Under the pieces are notes generated by a model. It was not told where the DNA came from. It saw only the letters and a list, made by a program, of their open reading frames with translations, and searched no databases. Made by a program: the position numbers and the translations under genes. A stretch of DNA of 64,000 nt from the NCBI GenBank assembly GCA_020352215.1, contig CP070675.1, positions 3,150,149-3,214,148 on the forward strand, in the 5' to 3' direction. Every line of letters begins with the position of its first letter. Position 1 is the first letter of the stretch. Shown in pieces: positions 9,932 to 18,813 of the stretch. The stretch is from Phycisphaerales bacterium (GTDB lineage: Bacteria; Planctomycetota; Phycisphaerae; Sedimentisphaerales; Anaerobacaceae).

Positions 9932-11254
9932 TCACAACGTCTCCAGAAAGAAGCATGATTCATCAGGTGTGATATCTGATAGCCATGATGTTGCTACCAG
10001 ACTACGTTCTTCTTCACTGGCGTCACTTATCTTCTTGAACAAGGATTCGTCGTCAATAATGAATGAACCCAAAGACTCAAGCACGGCAAGGCTCCTCTTC
10101 GGGGGGATACCTGCTACTACCTTCTTTGCATCTACTCTTCGGCAGTCACGCAGCACAAAGTAGCCCGCTTTCCCTACTTCCTTGCCGGGTATGAATACGT
10201 TCGCCGCATGCACCGGAACATAGTCTGTTTCCTTCGGACGAACAAGGCGATCGAACTCTCTATACAAGCACTTCACACTGCCAGATGACTGCCATTCAAT
10301 ACCGATTTGAGTGCCTGCTTCCTTGTGTAACGGTGGTTGGCCATCGATTCGGTAAATCGGCAGTGGCCAGTCTATCTTGGATACGGACACTGCGCTCTTC
10401 TTGAGGGGCAGTCGCTTCGTCCAGTAAGCAGAGCTACCCAGAATCGGGATGTCTTTTTCCATTCGCACAAACTGAAAATGATTGTGATACAGGGTGTTCC
10501 CGGCCCAGCCATTATGAACGCCGTCAATTACGGGAAAGTCCGTGATGCCGCGATCTCCAAAGTACCTGTGGATGGACTCGTTGATCTCTATGACAAACTG
10601 AACGAGGTCGGTATACGTGTCCGGGTTGAATGTCATATCGGGAGCATATCCGTCTCTGTTGGGTGCATTCCAAGCAAGACAATGAACGACCCGATCCGGT
10701 CTGCCAAAGGGGGCAAGTGTGAAGCCTATTTTGTAAGTATCAGAAAGCTCTTGACTTGTGTGATCTATCACTACTTCACGGGGATTCATTTCGCCACATG
10801 AGCAGTAAAAGCACGGCTTCTGATCCGTCTCATGTGTCAAATAGTTCTTGTCGTTCGCGTATTTGTAGACAATGCCCAATTCTCTCAGCACTTCTATGTT
10901 ATTTCTGTACATTCTCAGCGGGACGTTTAGGAATTGTTCGCCGTTTTTGCCTGCGACTGTCTCCGTTTTCCTAGCAAGGTTCTCTCCCCTAATCTCTAAA
11001 GGGATATGCCCCGAAATGAATTGCTGGGCGTGCAATACCAGAATAGCAACACCCAGCCCGTACTCACCGCTGATTCCTTCGATATCTTTCTTTATTTCCG
11101 ATCTGCGATCTCTTTCAATGCGCCCGCTGGCCCCAAGCTCTACAGATGGAGTAGAAACGATTTCCTCAAATTGCCTGAAAACGTGCCTCTGGTATTCCTT
11201 TGGCCCTTTGCTTGCGAGATAGGACTTGATTGCTTCTCTGTTTGTCGTGGCCAT
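9932..11254 (-). CDS. GalT/HIT-superfamily protein, nucleotidyltransferase or phosphorylase-like
   Basis: This 440-residue protein carries NTLYHNHFQFVRME (about residue 270). Its H-x-H-x-Q arrangement is that of the galactose-1-phosphate uridylyltransferase branch of the HIT superfamily, where the middle histidine forms a nucleotidyl intermediate. CFYCSCGE (about residue 170) may be a metal-binding cluster. Related families include GalT and Ap4A phosphorylase, so a sugar-1-phosphate or dinucleotide substrate is plausible but not established. The start is the ATG at 11254, preceded by AAAAGGGA; a longer reading to 11317 has no ribosome site. It is a single gene convergent with gpmI and divergent from mutL. 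Confidence 0.6.
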   Translation of the reverse strand: MATTNREAIKSYLASKGPKEYQRHVFRQFEEIVSTPSVELGASGRIERDRRSEIKKDIEGISGEYGLGVAILVLHAQQFISGHIPLEIRGENLARKTETVAGKNGEQFLNVPLRMYRNNIEVLRELGIVYKYANDKNYLTHETDQKPCFYCSCGEMNPREVVIDHTSQELSDTYKIGFTLAPFGRPDRVVHCLAWNAPNRDGYAPDMTFNPDTYTDLVQFVIEINESIHRYFGDRGITDFPVIDGVHNGWAGNTLYHNHFQFVRMEKDIPILGSSAYWTKRLPLKKSAVSVSKIDWPLPIYRIDGQPPLHKEAGTQIGIEWQSSGSVKCLYREFDRLVRPKETDYVPVHAANVFIPGKEVGKAGYFVLRDCRRVDAKKVVAGIPPKRSLAVLESLGSFIIDDESLFKKISDASEEERSLVATSWLSDITPDESCFFLETL

Positions 11255-11505
11255 GTTCTCATGTCCCTTTTGGATAGAAATTGGGGCCTCGCCTATTCTA
11301 ACCCTTTGACCCTTCACTTCTGACCTTTCTGACTGCCTCTAAATTCTACCCGAACTTAATCCTCTTTCAACGGCAAGGACTTCTTAACGATGAGACTCAA
11401 AGGCCATGAGTTTCATTCTGATGTTGATGGAGCGGTGTTTATCCGTGTAAATCATGGTCTCAAGGCCGAAATACTGGAATTTCCGCAGAAAACGCATAGA
11501 ATAAC

Positions 11506-13326
11506 ATGACTATGGGGCAGATAGTCGTTCTGGATCAGAATATGATTAATATGATCGCGGCCGGTGAGGTGATCGAGCGACCGGCCAGCGTGGTCAAGGA
11601 ACTTGTGGAGAACAGCATCGACGCGGGGGCGAAACGAATAACAGTCTCCATCGAAGACGGCGGGCGAAAATCCATATCGGTCTGTGACGACGGCCTGGGG
11701 ATGGACGCAGGCGACTTGGCCAGGGCATTTGAGCCTCATAGCACGAGTAAGATCAAAACGAGCTCCGACCTGCTCGGCATATCGACACTCGGCTTCAGGG
11801 GTGAAGCGTTAGCGAGCATCGCCGCGGTTGCGCAGGTCAAAGCTGTTAGCCGAATAAGAGACTCCGACCAGGCCAGTTGTATTGAGATAGACTGTGGCAG
11901 CAAGAACGAAGTCAGCCCGTGCAGCGGCGATTACGGCACGACGGTCCAGGTTCGGGACATCTTCTACAAGCTGCCTGCCAGGCGTAAGTTCCTCAGAACA
12001 GCCAATACGGAAATGGGCCACATCACCGAACAATTCACTCGCATTGCCTTGGCAAATATCAGCCTGGATTTGACGCTGATGCACAACGGCAGAGAGCTGT
12101 ACCGATTGGCTGCCGAACAGTCTCTGCGAACACGGGTTAATGAGTTGTTCCCGATGCTCTCATCAGGATCTTTCGACAACCTGATTGAAACCGAAAACGA
12201 CGAAAGAGGGATACGCGTTATCGCCCTGCTGGGCAAGCCGAGCATTTCAAGGACAAGCAACAAATTCCAGTACATATTTCTCAACGGCAGATTCATCCGC
12301 GACAAGTTCATATCGCATGCGATCAAAGAGGCCTACCGAGGGATGTTGGAGCCGAATCGATTTGGCGTAGTCTTTCTGTTCGTCGAAATGCCCTATCAGG
12401 ACTACGACGTGAACGTCCATCCCACAAAGACGGAGGTACGATTCTTCAATGCTAACTTGGTGCATTCGGAGATTCTTGGCTGTCTTCGGGAAAGACTCTT
12501 GGGGGCAAACCTTCAGACGCAGGCGAAGCTGCCGACAAGAGTTGGTCCCACCGGCGGGCGGCAGACACGTGGGCCGCGAGGCAGGGATCAGCAGATTGCC
12601 GACGCGATGGCGGAATTCTTCAAGAGGCACAGACCCGCTTCGACACAGCAACGAATGGAGCAGGCGTGGGATAAGACCGCGGGACGAAGTAGCGCAGTCC
12701 GTGGGCAGATAGCCAAGCCCGCACCAGATAATGTCGCAGCGCAGACGCAGACGCATGAGAGAAGGTTTCTGCAGATACACGACAGCTTCATTGTCGAACA
12801 GACGGACGACGGGTTTGTCATCATCGACCAACACGCGCTGCACGAACGGATACTGTATGAGACCATGTGCCGGCGAGTGGACGAGAGCAAACTCGAATCA
12901 CAGCGGTTGCTGATACCGGAGAGTTTTGAGCCGACAGCGTCACAGGCTGAGACGCTGCAAGCCAATAGCGAGCTGATGGAGAAGTTGGGTATCGAGGTTG
13001 TGCCGTTTGGGCCGAAGAGTTACGCTGTTCAGGCTTTCCCAACCTTGCTGGCAAATGTGGCACCGGCTGATTTTGTCCAGGATATGCTCGATTTACTTGA
13101 GAGCAGAAGTTCAGGACCTGATGCCGGGAATCTGCTGGACGAAGTCCTGAACATGGCGGCGTGCAAGGCCGCAATCAAGGCCGGTCAGAAGTTGAGCGAC
13201 GGCGAGATAGAGCATCTTCTCGCCGATAGAGAAAGGGTTGAATCGGCGAGCCACTGCCCCCACGGCAGGCCCACCACAATATGGTTTTCGATCAGCGATC
13301 TGGAAAAGCAGTTCAAGAGGACGTAA
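11506..13326 (+). CDS. mutL: DNA mismatch repair protein MutL
   Basis: MutL links mismatch recognition by MutS to strand incision. The N-terminal GHKL ATPase is clear: IAAGEVIERPASVVKELVEN, DDGLGM and TLGFRGEALASI. After a variable linker (about residues 350-420), the C-terminal domain has the endonuclease motif DQHALHERILYE and the metal-site stretches ACKAAIKAGQKLS and CPHGRPT. This is therefore the nicking type of MutL, as in bacteria lacking MutH. ATG codons at 11506 and 11512 are both possible. The stop overlaps the next start as TAATG, which suggests translational coupling to the transporter genes. Confidence 0.96.
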   Translation: MTMGQIVVLDQNMINMIAAGEVIERPASVVKELVENSIDAGAKRITVSIEDGGRKSISVCDDGLGMDAGDLARAFEPHSTSKIKTSSDLLGISTLGFRGEALASIAAVAQVKAVSRIRDSDQASCIEIDCGSKNEVSPCSGDYGTTVQVRDIFYKLPARRKFLRTANTEMGHITEQFTRIALANISLDLTLMHNGRELYRLAAEQSLRTRVNELFPMLSSGSFDNLIETENDERGIRVIALLGKPSISRTSNKFQYIFLNGRFIRDKFISHAIKEAYRGMLEPNRFGVVFLFVEMPYQDYDVNVHPTKTEVRFFNANLVHSEILGCLRERLLGANLQTQAKLPTRVGPTGGRQTRGPRGRDQQIADAMAEFFKRHRPASTQQRMEQAWDKTAGRSSAVRGQIAKPAPDNVAAQTQTHERRFLQIHDSFIVEQTDDGFVIIDQHALHERILYETMCRRVDESKLESQRLLIPESFEPTASQAETLQANSELMEKLGIEVVPFGPKSYAVQAFPTLLANVAPADFVQDMLDLLESRSSGPDAGNLLDEVLNMAACKAAIKAGQKLSDGEIEHLLADRERVESASHCPHGRPTTIWFSISDLEKQFKRT

Positions 13327-14222
13327 TGAACAAGTGGCTGTGGCTACTGCTTCTGATCGTAGTCTGGATAGGGATGGGCGTCTTGGGTTCTGGCGCACTG
13401 CAGGACCGCGGTCGCCGGGGTGCCGCGCTGCCCAGCCAAGTCGAGAGAATCGTCTCGATGGCTCCGAATCTGACAGAAATACTCTTCGCTCTCGGACTGG
13501 ATGACGAAATCGTCGGGGTGACAACTTGGAGCGAATACCCGCCCGAAGCGAAGAACAAGCCGAACGTCGGCACGTTCTGGCAGCCAAACATCGAGGCGGT
13601 TATCGCGGCCAAGCCGGACCTAGTGGTCACACTTGGATTCGAACAGCAGAAGAGCCTTGCCGGGCGTCTGGAACGGATTGGCTACAACTGCGTGTCTGTG
13701 AATATCGAACGCGTGGACGATCTCTTTGAGGCAATCGAGACAGTGGCAGCAGCGGCCAACAAACAGGCCGAAGCGGCCAAGCTGGTGCGTGACATGAAGG
13801 AGAAGCTCAACACGCTTTCACGTTTAGTTGCCGCGGGCGACAGGCCGAAAGTGCTGTGGGTAGTCCAGAGAGAACCTTTGCGCGTGGCGGGCCGGGACAC
13901 GTTTGTCAACGAGATGATCGAACTGGCCGGTGGCGAGAATGCAATCGGGCCTACAATACACAAGTACCCGCCGATCGGAGGCGAGCAAGTGATTGCAGGT
14001 GGTGCCGACATAATAATTGAGCCGGCCATGGGACGAGAGGATACGGGGCAAGAGCAAGAAGACGCTCTGCAATTCTGGAACAAATTCCGGAACGTTCCAG
14101 CCGTGATGAATAAGCAAATCCATGTCATACGCGGCGACACAGTCTCGCGGCTGGGGCCCCGACTCTATGAGGGGATAGAGGCAATCGCCAAGTGTCTGCA
14201 CCCGGAACATTTCGCCGACTGA
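13326..14222 (+). CDS. btuF: BtuF-type ABC transporter substrate-binding protein
   Basis: This periplasmic binding protein (298 residues) probably delivers cobalamin or another metal chelate to the permease encoded next. An N-terminal hydrophobic segment (KWLWLLLLIVVWIGMGVLGS) acts as a signal or anchor. The body matches the class III helical-backbone fold: VERIVSMAPNLTEILFALG, VGVTTWSEYPPEA, NIEAVIAAKPDLVV and a long linking helix near residues 140-165. Cobalamin is the best guess from the BtuF-like opening, but iron-siderophore proteins share it. The ATG overlaps the mutL stop codon by one base. Confidence 0.82.
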   Translation: MNKWLWLLLLIVVWIGMGVLGSGALQDRGRRGAALPSQVERIVSMAPNLTEILFALGLDDEIVGVTTWSEYPPEAKNKPNVGTFWQPNIEAVIAAKPDLVVTLGFEQQKSLAGRLERIGYNCVSVNIERVDDLFEAIETVAAAANKQAEAAKLVRDMKEKLNTLSRLVAAGDRPKVLWVVQREPLRVAGRDTFVNEMIELAGGENAIGPTIHKYPPIGGEQVIAGGADIIIEPAMGREDTGQEQEDALQFWNKFRNVPAVMNKQIHVIRGDTVSRLGPRLYEGIEAIAKCLHPEHFAD

Positions 14223-14226
14223 GACG

Positions 14227-15258
14227 ATGAGACAATTGCTGACACCAAAGAAGCTGATTGTAAGGACTTTAGCAGCAACTATCCTGCTGTTGATAATCGT
14301 ATTGATGTGTTCGCTGATAGGTGCTGAGAAGATCTCGTTGCGGGCGGTCCTGGGCGGTGCAGGCACGGCCGAGCAAGTCAACCCGGACTACGAGATATTC
14401 ATGCATTTCAGGGTGCCGCGCGTTATTCTTGCTGCGATTGTCGGAGCGGCACTGGCGTGTTCGGGCGTTGTTCTACAAGGTCTCTTGCGAAACCCGCTGG
14501 CAGACCCCTACATACTGGGCATATCGAGTGGAGCCGGGCTGGGGGCGATTGTGGCGGTCCTCAGCGGATTCACGTGGACGCTCTGGGGGCGGTCTCCAAT
14601 AGCGGTATTCGCCTTCGTGGGCGCGCTGGGGACAGTTTGGCTGGTCTGGTTCATTGGCCGGCTAACGGGGAGGTTTCACGTCACGGGCCTGCTCCTGGCC
14701 GGAGTGGTAGTCAACGCCTTCTTCTCAGCCGTGATTATGTTCCTGACGTCGATTGCGAAAAGTCAGCAGGTCCACTCAACGATATTCTGGCTAATGGGCA
14801 ATATGACGGAGGAAGATTTTCTCGTACTATGGATCGGCGCCGGCTGTGTCCTGGCGGGGACGTTGGCACTATTTTACATAAGCCCACAATTGAACGCCCT
14901 TAGTTTCGGCGAGGAGGACGCCAGGAGCATGGGCGTTAATACCAGCAAGACTCAAATGGTGGCTTTCGCCATCACAGCATTTGTAACCGCCGTGGCAGTG
15001 AGCCTGAGCGGGCTAATAGGATTTGTGGGATTGGTTGTTCCGCACGGAGTGAGGCTTGCCGCCGGCCCGGACCATCGCCAGTTGCTGCCGCTTAGTGCCG
15101 TAGTCGGCGCGACATTTCTCGTTGTCGCCGATACTCTGGCGCGGACGATCGTTGCTCCCGCACAACTGCCGGTCGGGGTGGTGACAGCCCTTGTGGGCGG
15201 GCCCTTCTTCTTAGTCCTGCTCGTCCGGTACAGCAAGAGGGTCAATTGGCTAAGATGA
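14227..15258 (+). CDS. btuC: BtuC/FecCD-type ABC transporter permease
   Basis: This 343-residue inner-membrane permease should form a homodimer of about ten helices per chain and accept substrate from the adjacent binding protein. Family signatures are FRVPRVILAAIVGAALACSG, LQGLLRNPLADPYILGISSG, GFVGLVVPHGVRLAAGPDHR and LPVGVVTALVGGPFFLVLL. It starts 4 bases after btuF and ends overlapping the ATPase start as ATGA, so the three subunits form one operon. Confidence 0.92.
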   Translation: MRQLLTPKKLIVRTLAATILLLIIVLMCSLIGAEKISLRAVLGGAGTAEQVNPDYEIFMHFRVPRVILAAIVGAALACSGVVLQGLLRNPLADPYILGISSGAGLGAIVAVLSGFTWTLWGRSPIAVFAFVGALGTVWLVWFIGRLTGRFHVTGLLLAGVVVNAFFSAVIMFLTSIAKSQQVHSTIFWLMGNMTEEDFLVLWIGAGCVLAGTLALFYISPQLNALSFGEEDARSMGVNTSKTQMVAFAITAFVTAVAVSLSGLIGFVGLVVPHGVRLAAGPDHRQLLPLSAVVGATFLVVADTLARTIVAPAQLPVGVVTALVGGPFFLVLLVRYSKRVNWLR

Positions 15259-16106
15259 ACAGCATCATAGAAGTCAAAGATGTTAGTTTCGGCTATACAC
15301 GGCAAAGCACGATATTGAGTAACATTAGCTTTGACGTGCCGGTGGGGTCGTTTCTCGCGGTAGCCGGTCCCAACGGGGCAGGCAAAAGTACACTGCTCAA
15401 TCTGCTCAGCGGATCTCTGACGCCCAAATCAGGGACAATAAGAATTGATGCGGCGCCGATTGAATCGTACAGTACGAAAAGTCTCGCATCGAAGATTGCA
15501 GTGGTAAGGCAGGAATTTGTGCCGGTGTTCGGCTTTTCTGTGATCGAAACGGTAATGATGGCGAGAACACGCCACTACGGCCAAGTCGGATTCGAGAGCA
15601 AAGCCGACAGAAAGATTGTCAACGAAGCCATAGAAGCAACCGATACGGCTCAATTTGCCGCGCGACCGCTTGGCAGCCTGAGCGGCGGTGAAAGACAAAG
15701 AGTCTTTATCGCCAGAGCCCTCGCGCAGGCCAGTGATATTCTGCTTTTGGACGAGCCGACGAGCTTTCTCGATCTGAGACATCAAGTAGACATATACGAC
15801 TTGCTCAAGGCGGCGCAATCCGAGAAAAACAAAACGGTTGTCGCGGTCACGCACGACATCAACCTTGCGGCACAATACTGCGATCACATCATGCTTCTGG
15901 GAGGGTATCCCGCGGGCGCCGGGGCACCGGGCAGACACCAGAGCGAAGGCAACTACTGCGTCGGCAGAACCCGTGACGTGTTCTCGCCCGAGCAGATCGA
16001 AGAGGTTTTCGGTGTCAAGGTCTTCTCAGGCGAGGTCGGGCGTGAGAGGTTCTTTCTGCCACTTGGAAGATTCGCGAAAGATTATCGAGGAATCAGCAGG
16101 ACTTGA
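15255..16106 (+). CDS. btuD: BtuD/FecE-type ABC transporter ATP-binding protein
   Basis: This ATPase subunit (283 residues) powers the importer. It shows Walker A GPNGAGKST (about residue 40), Q-loop VVRQEF, signature LSGGERQR, Walker B DILLLDEPTS with D-loop FLDLR, and the switch histidine in VAVTHDIN. The ATG at 15255 overlaps the btuC stop (ATGA); a TTG nine bases upstream is less likely. A short Gly/Pro/Ala-rich insert (YPAGAGAPG) follows the H-loop. The last 40 residues (EQIEEVFGVKVFSGEV) match the regulatory tail seen in FecE/BtuD proteins. Confidence 0.92.
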   Translation: MNSIIEVKDVSFGYTRQSTILSNISFDVPVGSFLAVAGPNGAGKSTLLNLLSGSLTPKSGTIRIDAAPIESYSTKSLASKIAVVRQEFVPVFGFSVIETVMMARTRHYGQVGFESKADRKIVNEAIEATDTAQFAARPLGSLSGGERQRVFIARALAQASDILLLDEPTSFLDLRHQVDIYDLLKAAQSEKNKTVVAVTHDINLAAQYCDHIMLLGGYPAGAGAPGRHQSEGNYCVGRTRDVFSPEQIEEVFGVKVFSGEVGRERFFLPLGRFAKDYRGISRT

Positions 16107-16191
16107 GAGAGCAACAAAGGGGTAAATGTGTCGTGCGAATCCCCATAAATCGCTCCCTGACAACCACTTACAATCACAAGAACATTTTGAC

Positions 16192-16220
16192 TTGAACGGT
16201 CTGGTTGTGCTGACTATACT
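16192..16220 (+). promoter_or_regulatory. Sigma70-type promoter upstream of the DksA/TraR gene
   Basis: TTGAAC (16192-16197), a 17-base spacer and TATACT (16215-16220). The predicted leader is about 115 bases. A second TATAAT-like box at 16283-16288 lacks a good -35 element. Confidence 0.5.
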
Positions 16221-16342
16221 TTCCGCTCTGGATTTGTAGCCGGACGAAGGGCAAATGTCGGGTAAGCCGCAGCGCAATATGTTATAATCCAGATTCTATT
16301 CATACAAAGAAGTTTCGCGTAGTAAGAAAGGTAGACGAAGAA

Positions 16343-16801
16343 GTGGCACAAAAACGCAAAAAGGCACCGAAGAAGAAGACGAGCTCCACGCGGGCCAGAA
16401 AAAGCCGTCTGAGCAGCGCAAGTATTGAACACTTCAAGCAAATGCTGCTGGAGAAGCGGAGAGAGATACTGAGAAACGTCAACGAGATTGAGGACGAGAC
16501 TCTGAAGAAATCTCGGCTGGATGCAAGCGGAGACCTGTCCAGCATGCCGATACACATGGCTGACCTGGGAACGGACAATTATGAGCAGGAATTCATTCTG
16601 GGACTGATGGATAGTGAACGCAAGCTGCTGCACGAAATTGACGTTGCACTTCAGCGCATCGCGGACGGAACATACGGTGAGTGCGAAGGGACCGGCAAAC
16701 CGATTAGAAAAGCTCGACTTGAAGCTCAACCGTGGGCTAGGCACTGTGTTGATTACGCCCGGATGGTGGAGGAGGGCCTGGTAGTAGAAGAGGAACAATA
16801 G
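16343..16801 (+). CDS. DksA/TraR-family protein with a half-lost zinc finger
   Basis: The 152 residues begin with a Lys/Arg-rich tail (residues 2-22), followed by a coiled-coil helix pair and a C-terminal zinc-finger-like segment. DksA-type proteins enter the RNA polymerase secondary channel and modulate initiation. The segment YGECEGTGKPIRKARL...RHCVDYAR keeps only one cysteine of each expected CxxC pair: positions normally Cys read Thr and Tyr. The fold signature (G-x-P-I, RL-x-A) is kept. It starts at GTG 16343. The polymerase link is inferred from the family, and zinc binding is doubtful. Confidence 0.8.
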   Translation: MAQKRKKAPKKKTSSTRARKSRLSSASIEHFKQMLLEKRREILRNVNEIEDETLKKSRLDASGDLSSMPIHMADLGTDNYEQEFILGLMDSERKLLHEIDVALQRIADGTYGECEGTGKPIRKARLEAQPWARHCVDYARMVEEGLVVEEEQ

Positions 16802-16840
16802 GCCGGTACTCTGAGGCCACAGCGATTGTGTCAAAGAGCA

Positions 16841-16990
16841 GGCCACAAAGGCTGAAATCTTTGTGGTCGAGGCCCCAGACCCGAAAAAGTCGAGTCCGAA
16901 AGAGCGGGGTGATTAGGCCGGTCAGCCAGGATAGGCAGTGACTTTAACGCTGGCCGGTTATGTTGCTGGCCGCGCGGGTTGAATCACCCC
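16841..16990 (+). ncRNA. Candidate structured RNA in the dksA-like/yacG intergenic region
   Basis: The 331-base gap after the DksA-like gene holds three good stems. One 10-base-pair hairpin has arms at 16841-16850 and 16859-16868 with an 8-base loop. A nested pair follows: outer arms GGGGTGATT (16906-16914) and AATCACCCC (16982-16990) match perfectly, and inner arms 16916-16926 and 16949-16959 pair over 11 positions with G-T wobbles. No T-run follows, so this is not a simple terminator. No known riboswitch or housekeeping RNA consensus was recognised. It could be a 3' UTR structure, an independent RNA or a leader of yacG. The strand is inferred from the flanking genes. Confidence 0.35.
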
Positions 16991-17132
16991 AAAAAGCTAT
17001 TTTGCCGGCAGATTAGCCCATCGCCGACATGATTCAGACTGCAGAGTACGTGCTTTTAAGGCAACTTGTACCAGCCTTTGGGAAGTTCGGAGTTTTTGAA
17101 GGCAGTGGTCTTCTTTTGGAAACGGCACCGAC

Positions 17133-17357
17133 ATGAAACACCGATGTCCCACCTGTCACAAGGTCATTGAGGCATCACGCCCGGAGCGATCCAAGAGGCC
17201 AGCTTACTTTCCCTTCTGCTCCGAGCGATGTAAGTTAGTGGATTTGGGCGGATGGCTTGACGCGGAACATAAGATAATCACGGAGCTTCATGCGCAGCAA
17301 GGCCGAGAGCAACCGGAGGGGCTATCCGAAGTGCGAGAGATAAAAAAGGGCCAGTGA
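17133..17357 (+). CDS. yacG: YacG-family zinc protein (DNA gyrase inhibitor type)
   Basis: This small 74-residue protein shows the YacG pattern: HRCPTCHKVI, then FPFCSERCKLVDLGGWLD, giving four zinc-binding cysteines (CPTC and CSERC). In E. coli YacG binds GyrB and blocks gyrase. The length and the DLG-W motif agree with the family. It has an ATG start following the long structured intergenic region; no strong ribosome site is visible. The next gene starts 114 bases downstream. Confidence 0.9.
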   Translation: MKHRCPTCHKVIEASRPERSKRPAYFPFCSERCKLVDLGGWLDAEHKIITELHAQQGREQPEGLSEVREIKKGQ

Positions 17358-17388
17358 CGCACGTGAGGAGAAAATATTGCGAAATCTG

Positions 17389-17418
17389 TTGAAACCGGCA
17401 GACAATAAGCTATATATA
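17389..17418 (+). promoter_or_regulatory. Possible promoter of the unknown membrane protein gene
   Basis: TTGAAA (17389-17394) and TATATA (17413-17418) are separated by 18 bases, about 54 bases before the ATG at 17472. The AT-rich box allows other registers. Confidence 0.4.
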
Positions 17419-17471
17419 CTCACATCGGTTCTTCCCCGGCGACTATTGCAGCCTTAAGGAAAGGAGGCAAA

Positions 17472-18812
17472 ATGGACAGCGACATGGAATCGGCCCACTT
17501 GCTTGACAGTTTTCTCTTTCCCAAGATCTTTCAGGCATTCCGCATGGCGATTCAGCCAAGCAAACTAATCATCGCTTTTCTGGGGCTCGTTGTCATATGC
17601 CTGGCCGGTCGGATCATGGACCTCAACAAGACCGTTGTGACCACGCCTTTGTCCCCAGGCTTGGCCGGAGACACGCGGTCGGGCGCGAGTCAGCCAAGTG
17701 GAGTCACGGAGCTGCTCGTACATATAACCAACCCGGACGCAGTGGAGCGCTACATAGCAGCGTCCTCGAAGGACCGAGAGTTCAGGGGCGTATTCTCCAC
17801 GCTCTGGGGCTTCGGCACCGACAGGTTTCACGGCGCGTTGCGATGCCTGTTCAGATTCGACCTTCTCGGCGTTGCGGCCAATATCGCTGACTGCTTCCAG
17901 GCAATGGTATGGGCTGTTCGGTACCATTTCATGTACAGTATCATCTTCTTCGCAATAGCACTGGCCGTAATGTCCATAACGGGTGGAGCCATCTGCCGGA
18001 TTGCAGCGATGCAATTTGCCGTGGGCGAAAGACCCAGGCTTACCGAAGCAGTGCGGTACAGCACAAAGAGATTCACGAGCTACTTCACCGCCCCGCTGGC
18101 GCCGGCATGCATAATTGCCTTCATAGGTTTGTTCATCTTTGTCGTGGGATTGATGGGCAACATTCCGTACGCTGGTGAGTTGGTGATGGCTATCGGCATG
18201 CCACTGGTTTTGTTTGCCGGGGTGCTGATAGCGGTTGTGTTGATAGGAGCGCTCGCCGGATTCAATCTGATGTTCCCGGCCGTGGCATACGAGAACTCAG
18301 ACAGTTTCGATTCGATAAGCCGGTCTTTCAGCTACGTATATGCAAAGCCCTGGCGTATGGGTTTTTACACCGCCACGGCCACGGCCTACGGGGCAGTTTC
18401 GTATATATTTGTGCGATTCTTCGCCTTTTTGATGTTGTGGATCAGCTACCGTTTTCTGCAGCTCGGGGTCTTGCGTGACAACGCCAAGCTCAAGGCGATC
18501 TGGCCTGAGCCGAGCTTCCCATACTTTGTAGGCGCAGCAAGCCCGACTCCGGGCAACTGGTCGGCAGCAGCGGCGGCTTTTCTCGTGTACCTGTGCATCT
18601 TGGCAGTTATCGGACTGGTGGTCTCCTTTGTGATAAGCTTCTATTTCTCAGCTAACACCATAATCTACTCACTTATGCGCAACAGAGTAGATAATACGGA
18701 GCTTTCGGACATCTATACATACTCTACGGCGACTGATATCGAATCGACCACGCCTGAATTCGAGGCGATAGAGACAGAGTCGCAACCGGACTTAGACGCC
18801 GAGCAAGATTAA
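17472..18812 (+). CDS. Polytopic membrane protein of unknown function
   Basis: The 446 residues include about seven hydrophobic segments: LIIAFLGLVVICLAG (near 32), MYSIIFFAIALAVMSITGG (near 155), IIAFIGLFIFVVGLMG, LVMAIGMPLVLFAGVLIAVV with VLIGALAGF, YIFVRFFAFLMLW, and AFLVYLCILAVIGLVVSFVI. A soluble stretch at about 55-140 separates the first helix from the rest. The C-terminal 45 residues are acidic and low in complexity. Strong AAGGAAAGGAGG precedes the ATG. No family was recognised. A Cys-rich frame directly after the stop is described separately. Confidence 0.75.
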   Translation: MDSDMESAHLLDSFLFPKIFQAFRMAIQPSKLIIAFLGLVVICLAGRIMDLNKTVVTTPLSPGLAGDTRSGASQPSGVTELLVHITNPDAVERYIAASSKDREFRGVFSTLWGFGTDRFHGALRCLFRFDLLGVAANIADCFQAMVWAVRYHFMYSIIFFAIALAVMSITGGAICRIAAMQFAVGERPRLTEAVRYSTKRFTSYFTAPLAPACIIAFIGLFIFVVGLMGNIPYAGELVMAIGMPLVLFAGVLIAVVLIGALAGFNLMFPAVAYENSDSFDSISRSFSYVYAKPWRMGFYTATATAYGAVSYIFVRFFAFLMLWISYRFLQLGVLRDNAKLKAIWPEPSFPYFVGAASPTPGNWSAAAAAFLVYLCILAVIGLVVSFVISFYFSANTIIYSLMRNRVDNTELSDIYTYSTATDIESTTPEFEAIETESQPDLDAEQD

Positions 18813-18813
18813 T

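Noticed and set aside
16971-16990. tRNA-like T-arm (GGGTTGAATC)
   Set aside because: No acceptor stem, anticodon arm or CCA context could be built around it; it belongs to the nested stems of the candidate RNA.
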